NCBI RefSeq assembly: GCF_014203425.1
Contig: NZ_JACHJC010000001.1
Span: 1,612,001-1,676,000, forward strand
DNA length: 64,000 nucleotides
Source of the DNA: Micromonospora echinospora
Lineage (GTDB): Bacteria; Actinomycetota; Actinomycetes; Mycobacteriales; Micromonosporaceae
Reading direction: 5' to 3'
Shown here: positions 1 through 9,442 of the stretch, in pieces
How positions within the stretch are numbered: the stretch's first letter is position 1
Layout of the letters: the number at the start of each line of letters is the position of its first letter
The notes under the pieces: model-generated
What the model was told of the DNA's origin: nothing
Database searches by the model: none
Seen by the model: only the letters and a program-made list of their open reading frames with translations
Program-made: the position numbers and the translations under genes

Positions 1-1316
<1,316 letters not shown>

Positions 1317-1356
1317 GGGTACCTCCGCCGTCCGTCTGGGGTGGATGGCGGGCAGG

Positions 1357-2637
1357 CTAGTTTCCGGGACGTTGCAGGAACGTTGCGCGCGGCAGCGCGT
1401 ACTCCTCGGCGAGCTGGCGGGCCCGCGCGACAGCGAGCGGCCGGCGCGGCGTGCCCGGCGGCAGCGCCCGGGCCAGGGCCTGCCAGGCGGCGAGGTCGTC
1501 GGCCCCGGCCGCCGTCGCGGTCCAGGCGGCGATCAGACCGGGGTCGGCGCCGGCCAGCACCGCGGCGCGCAACTGGCCGTCGACCAGGCGGCGCAGCCGC
1601 GCCACTCCCGGCGCGTCCGACCCGGGCAGGAGCGGCCCACGGTACGCGCGCAGCGCCGCCGCCTGATCGCCACGTTCGAGCAGTTCGGTGACGGTACGGA
1701 AGTCGGCACGGACGGCCGGCCGCAGCCGGTACGGGCGGGAGTCGAGCAGTTCCTCGCCGAGCACGCGGCGCAGCCGGGACAGCTCGGCGCGCAGCGTGAC
1801 CGGGTGCCGCCTGTCGTCGCCGTAGAGGTCGAGGCCGAGTTGTTCCCCGGTGCGCCCCTCGGGGTGGTCGACGAGCAGCACCAGCAGTTCGCTGTGCCGC
1901 CGGCCGAGCCGGATGCGCCGGCCGCCGACGCGCAGCTCCGCCTCGTCGCGGCCGAGCGCCGACACGTACGCCACGTCCGGCGCGGCGGGCGCGGCGCCGG
2001 CCAGGAACGCCTCGGCGGCCCGGGCGGTGGCCCGGACCAGTGCCAGGCTCTGCGGGCTGGCCAGATGGTCCCCGCCGGTGATGTCGACGGCGCCGAGCAG
2101 CGCGCCGCTGACCGGGTCGTGGATCGGCGCGGCGGCGCAGGTCCAGCGCTGCACCGGCCGGACGAAGTGCTCGGTGGCGAAGATCTGCACGCCGTGGTCG
2201 ACGGCGAGGGCGGTGCCGGGGGCGTTGGTGCCGGCGTGCGCCTCGTCCCAGCGTGCGCCGGGTACGAAGTTCATCCGCTCGGCGTGCCGCAGCACCCCGG
2301 TGTTGCCCTCCACCCAGAGCAGCCGGCCGGCGGCGTCGCAGACCGCCATCAGGTGCGCGCCGTCCTGCGCGATGCCGCCGAGCAGGTCGCGGAAGAGCGG
2401 CATCACCCGGGCGAGCGGGTGCGCGGCGCGGTAGGTCTCCAGCGCGTCGTCGGTGAGGTCGACCGGTGCGGTGGCCTCCGGGTCGAGCAGCGCGGACCGC
2501 TCCCAGGAGCGGGCGACCACCTCACGGACGCCGCCTGTGGTGCCCGCGGTGAGGAACGCCTCGTGGGCGGCACCGACCTGCGCGATCCGCTCCGCCGGAT
2601 CCGCGCCGAACTCCAGGGCGAGCCACGGGTCAGCCAC
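1357..2637 (-). CDS. GAF-domain transcriptional regulator
   Basis: Probable regulator of the adjacent aldehyde dehydrogenase. The N-terminal half resembles the sensory region of AcoR/PocR-type proteins, with a GAF-like domain containing [20 protein letters not shown] and an [15 protein letters not shown] stretch. The C-terminal half (from about [19 protein letters not shown]) looks like a winged-helix domain followed by a helical BTAD-like tail, not the AAA+ plus Fis domains of classical AcoR. I chose GTG 2637 because AAGGAGG sits about 6 nt upstream; an in-frame ATG at 2685 would add 16 residues. It diverges from the response regulator at 2875, so 2638-2874 is a shared promoter region. Confidence 0.8.
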   Translation of the reverse strand: MADPWLALEFGADPAERIAQVGAAHEAFLTAGTTGGVREVVARSWERSALLDPEATAPVDLTDDALETYRAAHPLARVMPLFRDLLGGIAQDGAHLMAVCDAAGRLLWVEGNTGVLRHAERMNFVPGARWDEAHAGTNAPGTALAVDHGVQIFATEHFVRPVQRWTCAAAPIHDPVSGALLGAVDITGGDHLASPQSLALVRATARAAEAFLAGAAPAAPDVAYVSALGRDEAELRVGGRRIRLGRRHSELLVLLVDHPEGRTGEQLGLDLYGDDRRHPVTLRAELSRLRRVLGEELLDSRPYRLRPAVRADFRTVTELLERGDQAAALRAYRGPLLPGSDAPGVARLRRLVDGQLRAAVLAGADPGLIAAWTATAAGADDLAAWQALARALPPGTPRRPLAVARARQLAEEYALPRATFLQRPGN

Positions 2638-2803
2638 CAGCGCCTCCTTCCACCCATCGTGACCTACCTCACGCCTGAGCGCCAATGCGTGATCCGGGTC
2701 ACTTCAGCAGTGCTCGCGCCGCCTTCGGACCGGACGAACGGCCCATCCGGTCCTACGCCGGTTGTCGCAGCGTGGCCCGCGTGGAGGATGGCTGCTGCGG
2801 ACG

Positions 2804-2820
2804 CTTACAGAACCCTTAAC
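2804..2820 (+). promoter_or_regulatory. candidate response-regulator operator (direct repeat)
   Basis: CTTAC (2804-2808) and CTTAAC (2815-2820) form a direct repeat with an 11-bp period, about 55 bp before the response-regulator start at 2875. OmpR-family regulators commonly bind such one-turn-spaced direct repeats, so this may be an autoregulatory site. I infer this from spacing and position only. Confidence 0.35.
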
Positions 2821-2874
2821 TGCGGCCTGCGAAGGTGTGCCGGACGACGAGGGAAGACACGGGGGAGCGCAAGG

Positions 2875-3540
2875 GTGCGGGTGCTGGTGGCGGACGACGA
2901 GCGGCTCTTGGCGGACACGGTCGCCGAGGGGCTGCGACGGTTCTCCATGGCGGTGGACGTCTGCTACGACGGCGACGGCGCGCTGGAACGGATCGGGGTC
3001 AACCGGTACGACGTGGCGGTGCTGGACCGGGACATGCCCGGCGCCACCGGCGACGAGGTGTGCCGGAGCCTGGCCGGGTCCGATGCCGGTACCCGGGTGC
3101 TGCTGCTCACCGCCGCCGCCGGCATCCGGGACCGGGTCGCCGGCCTCGGGCTGGGCGCCGACGACTACCTGACCAAGCCGTTCGCGTTCGCCGAGCTGGT
3201 GGCGCGGGTGCAGGCGCTGGGCCGCCGGTCCACCCCGGCGCTGCCGCCGGTGCTGGAGCGGCACGGCGTGATCCTCGACGTGGCCCGGCACACCGCCACC
3301 CGCGACGGCCGCCCGCTCGGGCTCAGCCCCAAGGAGTTCGCCGTCCTGCACGTGCTGATGCGGGCCGGTGGCCGGGTGGTCAGCGCCGAGGACCTGCTGG
3401 AACAGGCGTGGGACGAGTTCGCCGACCCGTTCACCAACGCGGTCCGGGTGACTGTGATGACCCTGCGCAAGAAGCTCGGCCAGCCGTCGGTCATCCACAC
3501 CGTGCCGAAGGCCGGCTACCGGATCGGCGAGCCGGAATGA
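2875..3540 (+). CDS. OmpR-family response regulator (VanR-like)
   Basis: Two-component response regulator of 221 residues. The receiver domain has the acidic pair in VLVADDE, phosphoacceptor Asp51 in VAVLDRDMPG and the conserved Lys in YLTKPF. A C-terminal winged helix follows (LGLSPKEFAVLHVLMRAGG to IHTVPKAGYRIGEPE). GTG 2875 places the protein start at VRVLVADDE, with GGGGGAG upstream; the open frame continues much further upstream but without family similarity. The stop overlaps the next ATG (ATGA), so it is translationally coupled to the histidine kinase. Downstream D-Ala ligase and VanX-like genes suggest a VanR-like role in cell-wall stress. That role is inferred. Confidence 0.9.
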   Translation: MRVLVADDERLLADTVAEGLRRFSMAVDVCYDGDGALERIGVNRYDVAVLDRDMPGATGDEVCRSLAGSDAGTRVLLLTAAAGIRDRVAGLGLGADDYLTKPFAFAELVARVQALGRRSTPALPPVLERHGVILDVARHTATRDGRPLGLSPKEFAVLHVLMRAGGRVVSAEDLLEQAWDEFADPFTNAVRVTVMTLRKKLGQPSVIHTVPKAGYRIGEPE

Positions 3541-4589
3541 GCCCCCGCCGCCGCATCCTGCTGGTCGGGGTGCTCGCCCTGCTCGCCGGGTTCTTCGTGC
3601 CCGACATGGTCAAGTCGCTGCTCGAACTGGTGTGGGGGCGGGCCCAGTGGTTCTGCGGCCTGGCCACGATCGGCGCGGTGTGCGAGCCGGGCCGTCCGTT
3701 CATGCCGCTGCTGCCGCTGCTGACCGAGTTGCTGGTGCTGGTGGCCGCCGGGTTCGCGGTGTGGGGCGCGGCCCGCTGGTGCCTGCGTCCGGTGCACGAC
3801 CTGGCCGCCCCGATGGCGAACCTGGGGCCGCAGAACCTCGGCTACCGGATCCGCCGCGGCGGCCGGGACGAACTGGCCGGGCTCGCCCGCTCGATCGACG
3901 ACATGCTGGACCGGGTCACCGCCGGGTACGAGGGACAGCGGCGGTTCGCCGCGAACGCCTCGCACGAGCTGCGTACGCCGCTCGCCGTGCAGCGCACCCT
4001 GATCGAGGTCGGCATGACGCAGTCGCTCACCGGCGAGCAACTGGAGCTGCTGACCGCGCAACTGCTCGCCACGAACGAACGCAACGAGCGGCTGATCGAA
4101 GGACTGCTGGCGCTCAGCGAGAGCGACCAGGGCCTGCGGTCCTCCACCCCGCAACGCCTGGAACAGATCGTCACCGGCGTGCTGGCCGCGTACGCCGACC
4201 GGGCCGCCGAGGCGGGCGTGACAGTGGAGGCCCGGCTGTCGCCCCGCATCCTGACCGGTGAGCGGGTGCTACTGGAACGCCTGGTCACAAACCTGGTGGA
4301 GAACGGCATCAAGTACAACCGCCCGGGCGGCCGGCTCACCGTCACCGTCGGCGGCGACCCGGCGCTGACCGTCGCCAACAGCGGGCAGGCCGTCCCCGCC
4401 GAAGCTGTCGACGGGCTGTTCGAGCCGTTCCGGCGCCTCGCCCGGGACCGGACCAACCAGGGCGGTGGCGCCGGGCTCGGCCTGGCCATCGCCCGCTCCA
4501 TCACCCAGGCGCACGGCGGCATCATCGCCGCCCGCCCGGGTGCGGACGGCGGCCTGCGGGTCGACGTCCACCTGCCCCACGTGGGCTGA
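3537..4589 (+). CDS. sensor histidine kinase (VanS-like)
   Basis: Membrane histidine kinase of 350 residues and partner of the preceding response regulator. It has a first TM helix (ILLVGVLALLAGFFV), a short extracytoplasmic segment with two Cys, a second TM helix (LLPLLTELLVLVAAGFAVW) and a HAMP domain. The H-box NASHELRTPL carries His143. The ATPase region has an N-box (LVTNLVENGIKYN) and G-box GAGLGLAIARS. ATG 3537 overlaps the upstream stop. The small sensor loop (about 40 residues) resembles short VanS-type sensors, but the ligand cannot be read from sequence. A 117-bp gap separates it from the acyltransferase gene. Confidence 0.9.
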   Translation: MSPRRRILLVGVLALLAGFFVPDMVKSLLELVWGRAQWFCGLATIGAVCEPGRPFMPLLPLLTELLVLVAAGFAVWGAARWCLRPVHDLAAPMANLGPQNLGYRIRRGGRDELAGLARSIDDMLDRVTAGYEGQRRFAANASHELRTPLAVQRTLIEVGMTQSLTGEQLELLTAQLLATNERNERLIEGLLALSESDQGLRSSTPQRLEQIVTGVLAAYADRAAEAGVTVEARLSPRILTGERVLLERLVTNLVENGIKYNRPGGRLTVTVGGDPALTVANSGQAVPAEAVDGLFEPFRRLARDRTNQGGGAGLGLAIARSITQAHGGIIAARPGADGGLRVDVHLPHVG

Positions 4590-4706
4590 CCACCCCCACA
4601 CACGACTCCGGGAGCCGCCGTCGCGGCGTCCCGCGATGACACCTGCCCGAGGACGGGACCGGCGGCACTGCCGCCTGCCCCGGAGACGGCCGGAGAGGAG
4701 ACCGCA

Positions 4707-5799
4707 GTGCCGACGCGTACCGAGGGGAGCGCACCACCCGGTGACCGGGTGGTCTGGGCCGACGTGGCAAAGGGCGCCTGCGTCGTGCTCGTGGTGCTGT
4801 GGCACGTCGTCGTCAAGGACTACCTGCGCATCGACTGGCAGGTCGGCCTGCCGGTGCCGGGCGCGTGGGGGCTGCTCGGCGAGCAGTTGCTGCCGCTGCG
4901 GATGCCGTTGTTCTTCGCGATCTCCGGCATCTTCGCGGCGAACGCGGTGGCCCGCCCGTGGCGGGTGTCCGGGCGGCCCCGGATCGCGCGGAACCTCTAC
5001 CTCTATGCGATCTGGCTCCTGATCCACACCACGGTGCTGGCGCTGGCGCCCGGTTTCCCGACCGACCGGGCCACCAGCCCTGGCGAGCTGCTGGCCCAGC
5101 TCACCGTGACGCCGTCCAACCTCTGGTACCTGTACGCGCTGGCGCTCTACTTCGCGCTCGCGAAGGCGCTGCGCCGGGTGCACCCGGCGGTACTGCTGAC
5201 CGCCGCGGGCGCGCTGTCCGCGGTGGCGGCCACCGGGCTGCTGGACAGCCCCGGCAACCGGGGGCAGGTCTACCAGAACCTCGTGTTCTTCCTGGCCGGC
5301 GTGCACCTGAAGCCGTACCTCACGCGGTGGGCGGACGGCGTGAGCACCCGGCGGCTCGCGGCAGCCGGCGCGGCGTACGCGATCGGGCTGGCCGCCATGG
5401 CGCTGGCCGGCGCGCAGAGCTGGCCCGGCGTGTACCTGCTCGTCTCCGTCGCGGCGGTGGCGTTCGGGCTGACCGCCGCCGCCCGGCTGGCCCGCCGCCG
5501 CCCGGCTGGCCCGGCACCGCCTGGCCGGTCCGGCACTGGCCCGGCTCGGCCGCCGCACGCTTCCCATCTACGTGATCCACATGCCGGTGCTGGCGCTGCT
5601 GGACCGGCTCCTCGCCGAACCGGTGGCCGGTCTGGGCGGGCCCGCGCGGGCGCTGCTCGTGACCGTCTACCCGGTAGTGCTCACCGCGCTCGTGCTGGCG
5701 CTGAGCCTCGCCGCACATCGCGGCCTCACCGCGCTCGGCGCGCGCCGGCTGTTCGACCTGCCGCGCCGCCGCGCCCACTCGAATCCCGAAGGAGAGACC
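4707..5799 (+). pseudogene. acyltransferase-3 family membrane protein, frameshifted by a 19-bp duplication
   Basis: Multi-spanning acyltransferase-3 (OafA/VanT N-domain-like) protein. The GTG start at 4707 follows GGAGAGGAG. The frame from 4707 encodes VWADVAKGACVVLVVLWHVV and further TM helices to about FGLTAAARLA near 5492. The C-terminal helices (LARLGRRTLPIYVIHMPVLA and after) lie in another frame. Between them a 19-bp unit is tandemly duplicated; removing one copy restores one continuous reading frame of normal family length. That restored frame has no stop before the following racemase-like gene and would fuse to it, as in VanT. As sequenced, the ribosome leaves the correct frame. This could be a real mutation, a reversible slippage switch or an assembly error. 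Confidence 0.65.
5473..5513 (+). repeat. 19-bp tandem duplication causing frameshift
   Basis: Bases 5473-5491 and 5492-5510 are identical, and the match extends 3 bp into 5511-5513. The second copy adds 19 bp (+1 mod 3) inside the acyltransferase gene. Deleting one copy joins AAARLA directly to RHRLAGPALARLG, which reads straight into the conserved C-terminal helices. Confidence 0.9.
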
Positions 5800-6879
5800 A
5801 TGCCCCGAATCGACGCGCCGGCGCTGCCGGCCCGAACACAGGTCGAGGAGGCCGCCCGCGTGCTGTCCGGCCGGGTGGTGCGTACCCCGGTGCTGCACAG
5901 CCCGGCGATCGACCGCCTGGCCTGCGCCCGGATCCTGCTCAAGGCGGAGAACCTCCAGGACGGCGGCTCGTACAAGATGCGCGGCGCGATGCTGGCGGTG
6001 GGCCGGCTGGCCGCCGCCGGGCACACCGGCGTGGTCGCGCAGAGCACGGGGAACCACGCCGTCGCGGTGGCGCTGGCGGCGCGCCGGCACGGGCTGGCCG
6101 CGACGGTCGTGCTGCCGGTGGACGCCGCGCCGGTCAAGGTGGACCGGGCGCGAGCGGCCGGGGCCCGGGTGGTCCGGGCCGGCACCACAGTCGAGGAGCG
6201 TCTGGCCGTCGCCCGGCGGATCGCCGAGGTGGAGGGCCACCCGCTGGTCGACGCGTACGACCACCCGGACGTGGTGGCCGGGCAGGGCAGCGCCAGCCTG
6301 GAGCTGATCGAGGAGGCGGCGCGGCGCGGGACGCCGCTGGACGCTCTCGTGGTGCCGGTGGGCGGAGGCGGCGGCATCGCCGGGGCCTGCCTGGCGGCGG
6401 CCGGAACGCCGATCGAGGTGTACGGCGTGGAGCCGGTCGGGTGCGACTCGCTCGCCCGCAGCCTGGCCGCCGGACGCCCCACACCTGTCGCGCCGGCGCC
6501 GAGCCTGGCCGACGGACTCCGTCCCGGCTGCGTCGGCGACCTGCCGTTCGCGGTGGCCCGGACCGCCGTGCGGGGGGTGGTCCGGGTCGACGACGACGCG
6601 ATCGTCGAGGCGTTCCGGCTGCTCCTGCTGGACCTCAAGGTGCTGGTCGAGCCGTCCGGCGCGGCCGGGCTGGCCGGCGCGCTGCGGCTGGGCGAGGTGG
6701 CCGGTCCCGGCGGCGGCGCGGTCACGGCGGCCGGTCCCGGCGACGTCGGCGGGACGCCGTGGCCTTCGGGTGGTGGGCGGCGAAGGACGGTCGGCGTGGT
6801 GCTGACCGGCGGAAACGTGGAAGCGGACCTGGTGGCCCGGCTGGCGGGCGACCGGATGACGGCGGGAGTGGCGGCATGA
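5800..6879 (+). CDS. serine racemase/threonine dehydratase-like PLP enzyme (fold type II)
   Basis: PLP enzyme of 359 residues related to serine racemase and catabolic threonine dehydratase; it lacks the ACT domain of IlvA. PLP-binding Lys lies in GGSYKMRGA and the phosphate-binding loop is VPVGGGGGIAG. The segment QSTGNHAVA aligns with SSGNH of serine racemases. At the racemase-critical second position it has Thr, a hydroxyl residue, where dehydratases usually have Ala. VVAGQGSASLEL and VLTGGNVEADL also match. A Gly/Pro-rich insert precedes the last strand. ATG 5800 has AAGGAGAG upstream, so it can be translated alone, yet the upstream acyltransferase frame runs into it without a stop. Next to a D-Ala-D-X ligase it could supply D-Ser; this is inference, and a plain dehydratase remains possible. 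Confidence 0.8.
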   Translation: MPRIDAPALPARTQVEEAARVLSGRVVRTPVLHSPAIDRLACARILLKAENLQDGGSYKMRGAMLAVGRLAAAGHTGVVAQSTGNHAVAVALAARRHGLAATVVLPVDAAPVKVDRARAAGARVVRAGTTVEERLAVARRIAEVEGHPLVDAYDHPDVVAGQGSASLELIEEAARRGTPLDALVVPVGGGGGIAGACLAAAGTPIEVYGVEPVGCDSLARSLAAGRPTPVAPAPSLADGLRPGCVGDLPFAVARTAVRGVVRVDDDAIVEAFRLLLLDLKVLVEPSGAAGLAGALRLGEVAGPGGGAVTAAGPGDVGGTPWPSGGGRRRTVGVVLTGGNVEADLVARLAGDRMTAGVAA

Positions 6880-8009
6880 GGGCGACAGTGCGGATCGGTG
6901 TCCTGTTCGGAGGCCCGTCGGCGGAGCACGAGGTCTCCTGCGCCTCGGCGCTCGGCGTGGCCCGGGCCCTGGCCGGGCAGGGCCACCGGGTGGTCGCGCT
7001 CGGCCTCACCCGGACCGGCGGGCTGCGGCTGCTGCCGGAACCGGTGCTCGCTCAGCACCTCGGGACCGTGGCGGCCGGGCGGGCGATCGACGACCGGCTG
7101 CCGGTCACCGGCCCGGCGGTGGAGCTGCGGCGCGGGGCAGCCGCCGGCACTGTGGCGGTCACCGCCGCCGACGCCCCGGCCACTGTGCACGCCGAACTGG
7201 ACGTGGTGTTCCCGGTGCTGCACGGCCCGTACGGCGAGGACGGCGTGGTGCAGGGGCTGCTGGAATCGCTGGGGGTGCCGTACGTCGGGTGCGGAATCCT
7301 CGCCTCCGCCGTCGGCATGGACAAGGTGGCGATGAAGCGGGCGCTGCGCGCCGAGGACGTGCCGACCACCCCGTACGTCTGGTTCGACGAGCCGACCTGG
7401 CGGGCCGCGGCGGACCCGGAGAAGCTGGTCGTGGGGCTGCGCGGACCGCTGTTCGTCAAGCCGGCCCGGATGGGCTCCTCGATCGGCATCTCCCGGGTGG
7501 CCGACGGCGACGACCTGGTGGCGGCGGTGGAGGAGGCGTTCCGGCACGACCACGTGGTGCTCGTCGAGCAGGGCGTGACCGGCCGGGAGCTGGAGTGCGG
7601 CGTGCTCGGCGGCTGGCAGCCGGAGGCGTCGGCGGTCGGCGAGGTCCGGGTCGCGGGCGGCTGGTTCGACTACCGGCAGAAGTACTTCGGCGACGCCGAC
7701 CCGATGATCGTCCCGGCGCCGCTGCCAGACGAGGTCACCGAGCGGATCCGTGAACTGTCGGTGCGGGCGTTCACCGCGATCGGCGGCTGGGGCCTGGCCC
7801 GTGTCGACTTCCTCTACGACGAGACCACCGGCGACCTGTTCGTCAACGAGCTGAACACGCTGCCCGGCTTCACCGCGCACTCGATGTACCCGAAGGTGTG
7901 GGCCGAGTCCGGCGTCACGTACCCCGAGGTGGTGGACCGGCTGGTCGCGCTCGCCTTCGCCCGGCACGCGGCCCGGCCGTCCACCGCACACCCCGGGGGT
8001 ACGCCATGA
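6876..8009 (+). CDS. D-alanine--D-alanine (or D-serine) ligase family protein
   Basis: ATP-grasp ligase of 377 residues that joins D-Ala to D-Ala or another D-residue in the cytoplasm for peptidoglycan precursors. Motifs seen are VLFGGPSAEHEVS, HGPYGEDGVVQGLLE, FVKPARMGSSIGIS, the omega-loop WFDYRQKYFGDADPMIVPA and the metal site FVNELNTLPGFT. The FDY..KY omega loop resembles Ddl and D-Ser-type enzymes and lacks the His-containing loop of VanA-type D-lactate ligases. ATG 6876 overlaps the preceding stop (ATGA), and its own stop overlaps the dipeptidase start. Its place before a VanX homologue suggests an alternative-precursor function, but an ordinary Ddl is not excluded. Confidence 0.9.
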   Translation: MRATVRIGVLFGGPSAEHEVSCASALGVARALAGQGHRVVALGLTRTGGLRLLPEPVLAQHLGTVAAGRAIDDRLPVTGPAVELRRGAAAGTVAVTAADAPATVHAELDVVFPVLHGPYGEDGVVQGLLESLGVPYVGCGILASAVGMDKVAMKRALRAEDVPTTPYVWFDEPTWRAAADPEKLVVGLRGPLFVKPARMGSSIGISRVADGDDLVAAVEEAFRHDHVVLVEQGVTGRELECGVLGGWQPEASAVGEVRVAGGWFDYRQKYFGDADPMIVPAPLPDEVTERIRELSVRAFTAIGGWGLARVDFLYDETTGDLFVNELNTLPGFTAHSMYPKVWAESGVTYPEVVDRLVALAFARHAARPSTAHPGGTP

Positions 8010-8641
8010 TCCTGCTGTCCGACCCCCGGGTCGCCGCGGTGTCCAGCCGGGACGACGGTGAACCCCTGGTGGACCTGCGCGAGGTGCCCGGGCTGCGGGT
8101 GGACGCGCGGGCCGCCGATCCCGCCGGGGCGTACGCCCGCGTGCGTCGCGGGGTCTCGGACCGGCTGCTGGCCGCGCAGCGCGCGCTGCCGGCCGGGCTG
8201 CGCCTGCTCGTGGTCGAGGGCTACCGGCCGTTCCGGGCGCAGCTCGACATCTTCACCGGCTACCGGGACGAGCTGCGGCGGCGGCATCCGGACTGGCCGG
8301 CCGACCGGCTGCACCGGGAGACCACCAAGTTCGTGTCGCCGGTCGAGGTGGCCCCGCACAGCACCGGCGGGGCAGTGGACCTCACGCTGTGTGACGCCGA
8401 CGGGGCGGAGCTGGACATGGGTACGGCGCTCGACGCCACTCCCGAGGAGAGCGCGGACGCCTGCTTCACGGCGGCCCGGCACATCCCGGTGAGCGCGTGG
8501 CGCAACCGGAACGTGCTGGTGGCGGCGTTGAGCGGCGCGGGCCTGGTGAACTACCCGACGGAGTGGTGGCACTGGTCCTACGGCGACAGGTACTGGGCGC
8601 TGATGACCGGAGCGCCACACGCCCGCTACGGTCCGTTGTAG
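8006..8641 (+). CDS. VanX-type D-Ala-D-Ala dipeptidase (M15D)
   Basis: Zinc dipeptidase of 211 residues predicted to hydrolyse cytoplasmic D-Ala-D-Ala. All landmark residues are present: the Arg in VEGYRPFRAQ, the His/Asp zinc ligands in APHSTGGAVDLTL, and the catalytic Glu plus third zinc His in EWWHWSYGDRYWA. There is no signal peptide or membrane anchor, matching cytoplasmic VanX rather than VanY. The start overlaps the ligase stop (ATGA). In Van systems VanX removes D-Ala-D-Ala so that the modified ligase product dominates. That pairing with an upstream D-Ala ligase and a two-component system is what this locus shows. Confidence 0.92.
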   Translation: MILLSDPRVAAVSSRDDGEPLVDLREVPGLRVDARAADPAGAYARVRRGVSDRLLAAQRALPAGLRLLVVEGYRPFRAQLDIFTGYRDELRRRHPDWPADRLHRETTKFVSPVEVAPHSTGGAVDLTLCDADGAELDMGTALDATPEESADACFTAARHIPVSAWRNRNVLVAALSGAGLVNYPTEWWHWSYGDRYWALMTGAPHARYGPL

Positions 8642-8716
8642 CCCGCGGGCCGAAGTGAACGGTCTGGCCCTCCCGTCCGTACCACGCGTCGAGCGACAGC
8701 GACGACGGGAGAGAAC

Positions 8717-9376
8717 GTGAGGGTGCAGCGCAAGCACGTGCTGGCGGCGACCGTGGCGGTGACCGCCACGATGGCGGTCTCGGTGGGGACCGGACTGGGT
8801 TTCGCGGACACCGCGCCGGCCGCGCGATCGGTCTGCGCCGGGTCGGTGACGTTCTCGGCCGAGGGCGGGCCGCCGGCCGCGACGAGCGACCGGTTCCCCG
8901 TGGGCACCCGGCTGCGGGTGACGAACCTGGACAACCGCAAGGTGACCACGGTGACGGTGACCGGCCCGTCCGGGAGCTGCGTGCTGCTGAACGCCGCCGC
9001 CATGGACCTGGTACGCGAGCCGGGCAAGAACGTCATCCGCCGCAACGTGGTGGAACGCCTCGACGGCGCCGCCGCCCCGGCGCCGGGCGCCCAGCCGGGC
9101 GAGACCCGGCCCGGCGCCGCGCAGCCGATCGGCGGCAGCGTCTGCTCCGGCGCGATCACGTTCTTCGCCGAGGGCGGTACGCCGGCCGCCACCAGCGGTC
9201 AGTTCCCGCTCGGCACCCGGCTGCGGGTGACGAACCTGGACAACAACAAGGCGGTGACCGTGACTGTGACCGGGCCGTCGGGCAGTTGCGTGCTGCTCAA
9301 CACCGCCGCCATGGACGCCATCCGCGAACCGGGCAAGAACCTGGTCCGGCGCAACACCGTCGAGCTGATCCGCTGA
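8717..9376 (+). CDS. secreted protein with two RlpA-like repeats
   Basis: Exported protein of 219 residues. The signal peptide (KHVLAATVAVTATMAVSV to GLGFADT) is followed by two near-identical modules of about 80 residues joined by an Ala/Pro linker. Each module has the order Cys-x-Gly, SAEGG/FAEGG, FPxGTRLRVTNLDN, VTVTGPSGSCVLLN, AAMD and REPGKN. FPxGTxLxVTNL followed by a short Asp-bearing turn is typical of RlpA/double-psi beta-barrel domains, which bind or cut peptidoglycan or scaffold the wall. Two Cys per module could pair. GTG 8717 follows GGGAGAG. It sits 75 bp after the VanX gene and may belong to the same wall-related locus. A lytic activity is not shown. Confidence 0.75.
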   Translation: MRVQRKHVLAATVAVTATMAVSVGTGLGFADTAPAARSVCAGSVTFSAEGGPPAATSDRFPVGTRLRVTNLDNRKVTTVTVTGPSGSCVLLNAAAMDLVREPGKNVIRRNVVERLDGAAAPAPGAQPGETRPGAAQPIGGSVCSGAITFFAEGGTPAATSGQFPLGTRLRVTNLDNNKAVTVTVTGPSGSCVLLNTAAMDAIREPGKNLVRRNTVELIR

Positions 9377-9384
9377 GTTCCCGG

Positions 9385-9434
9385 GTGGAACACCATGGGC
9401 AGGCCCGGGGGAGATCACGCCCATGGTGTTCCAC
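9385..9434. terminator. bidirectional terminator hairpin
   Basis: GTGGAACACCATGGGC (9385-9400) and its exact reverse complement (9419-9434) form a 16-bp stem with an 18-nt loop. It lies between the convergent RlpA-like gene and gabT. Confidence 0.8.
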
Positions 9435-9442
9435 GTCCGGGG

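Noticed and set aside
4707..8009. One 1100-codon open frame across the acyltransferase and D-Ala ligase
   Set aside because: Its middle (about 5495-6875) is the wrong frame of the acyltransferase end and the PLP enzyme. It reflects the 19-bp duplication plus missing stops, not a real fusion protein.
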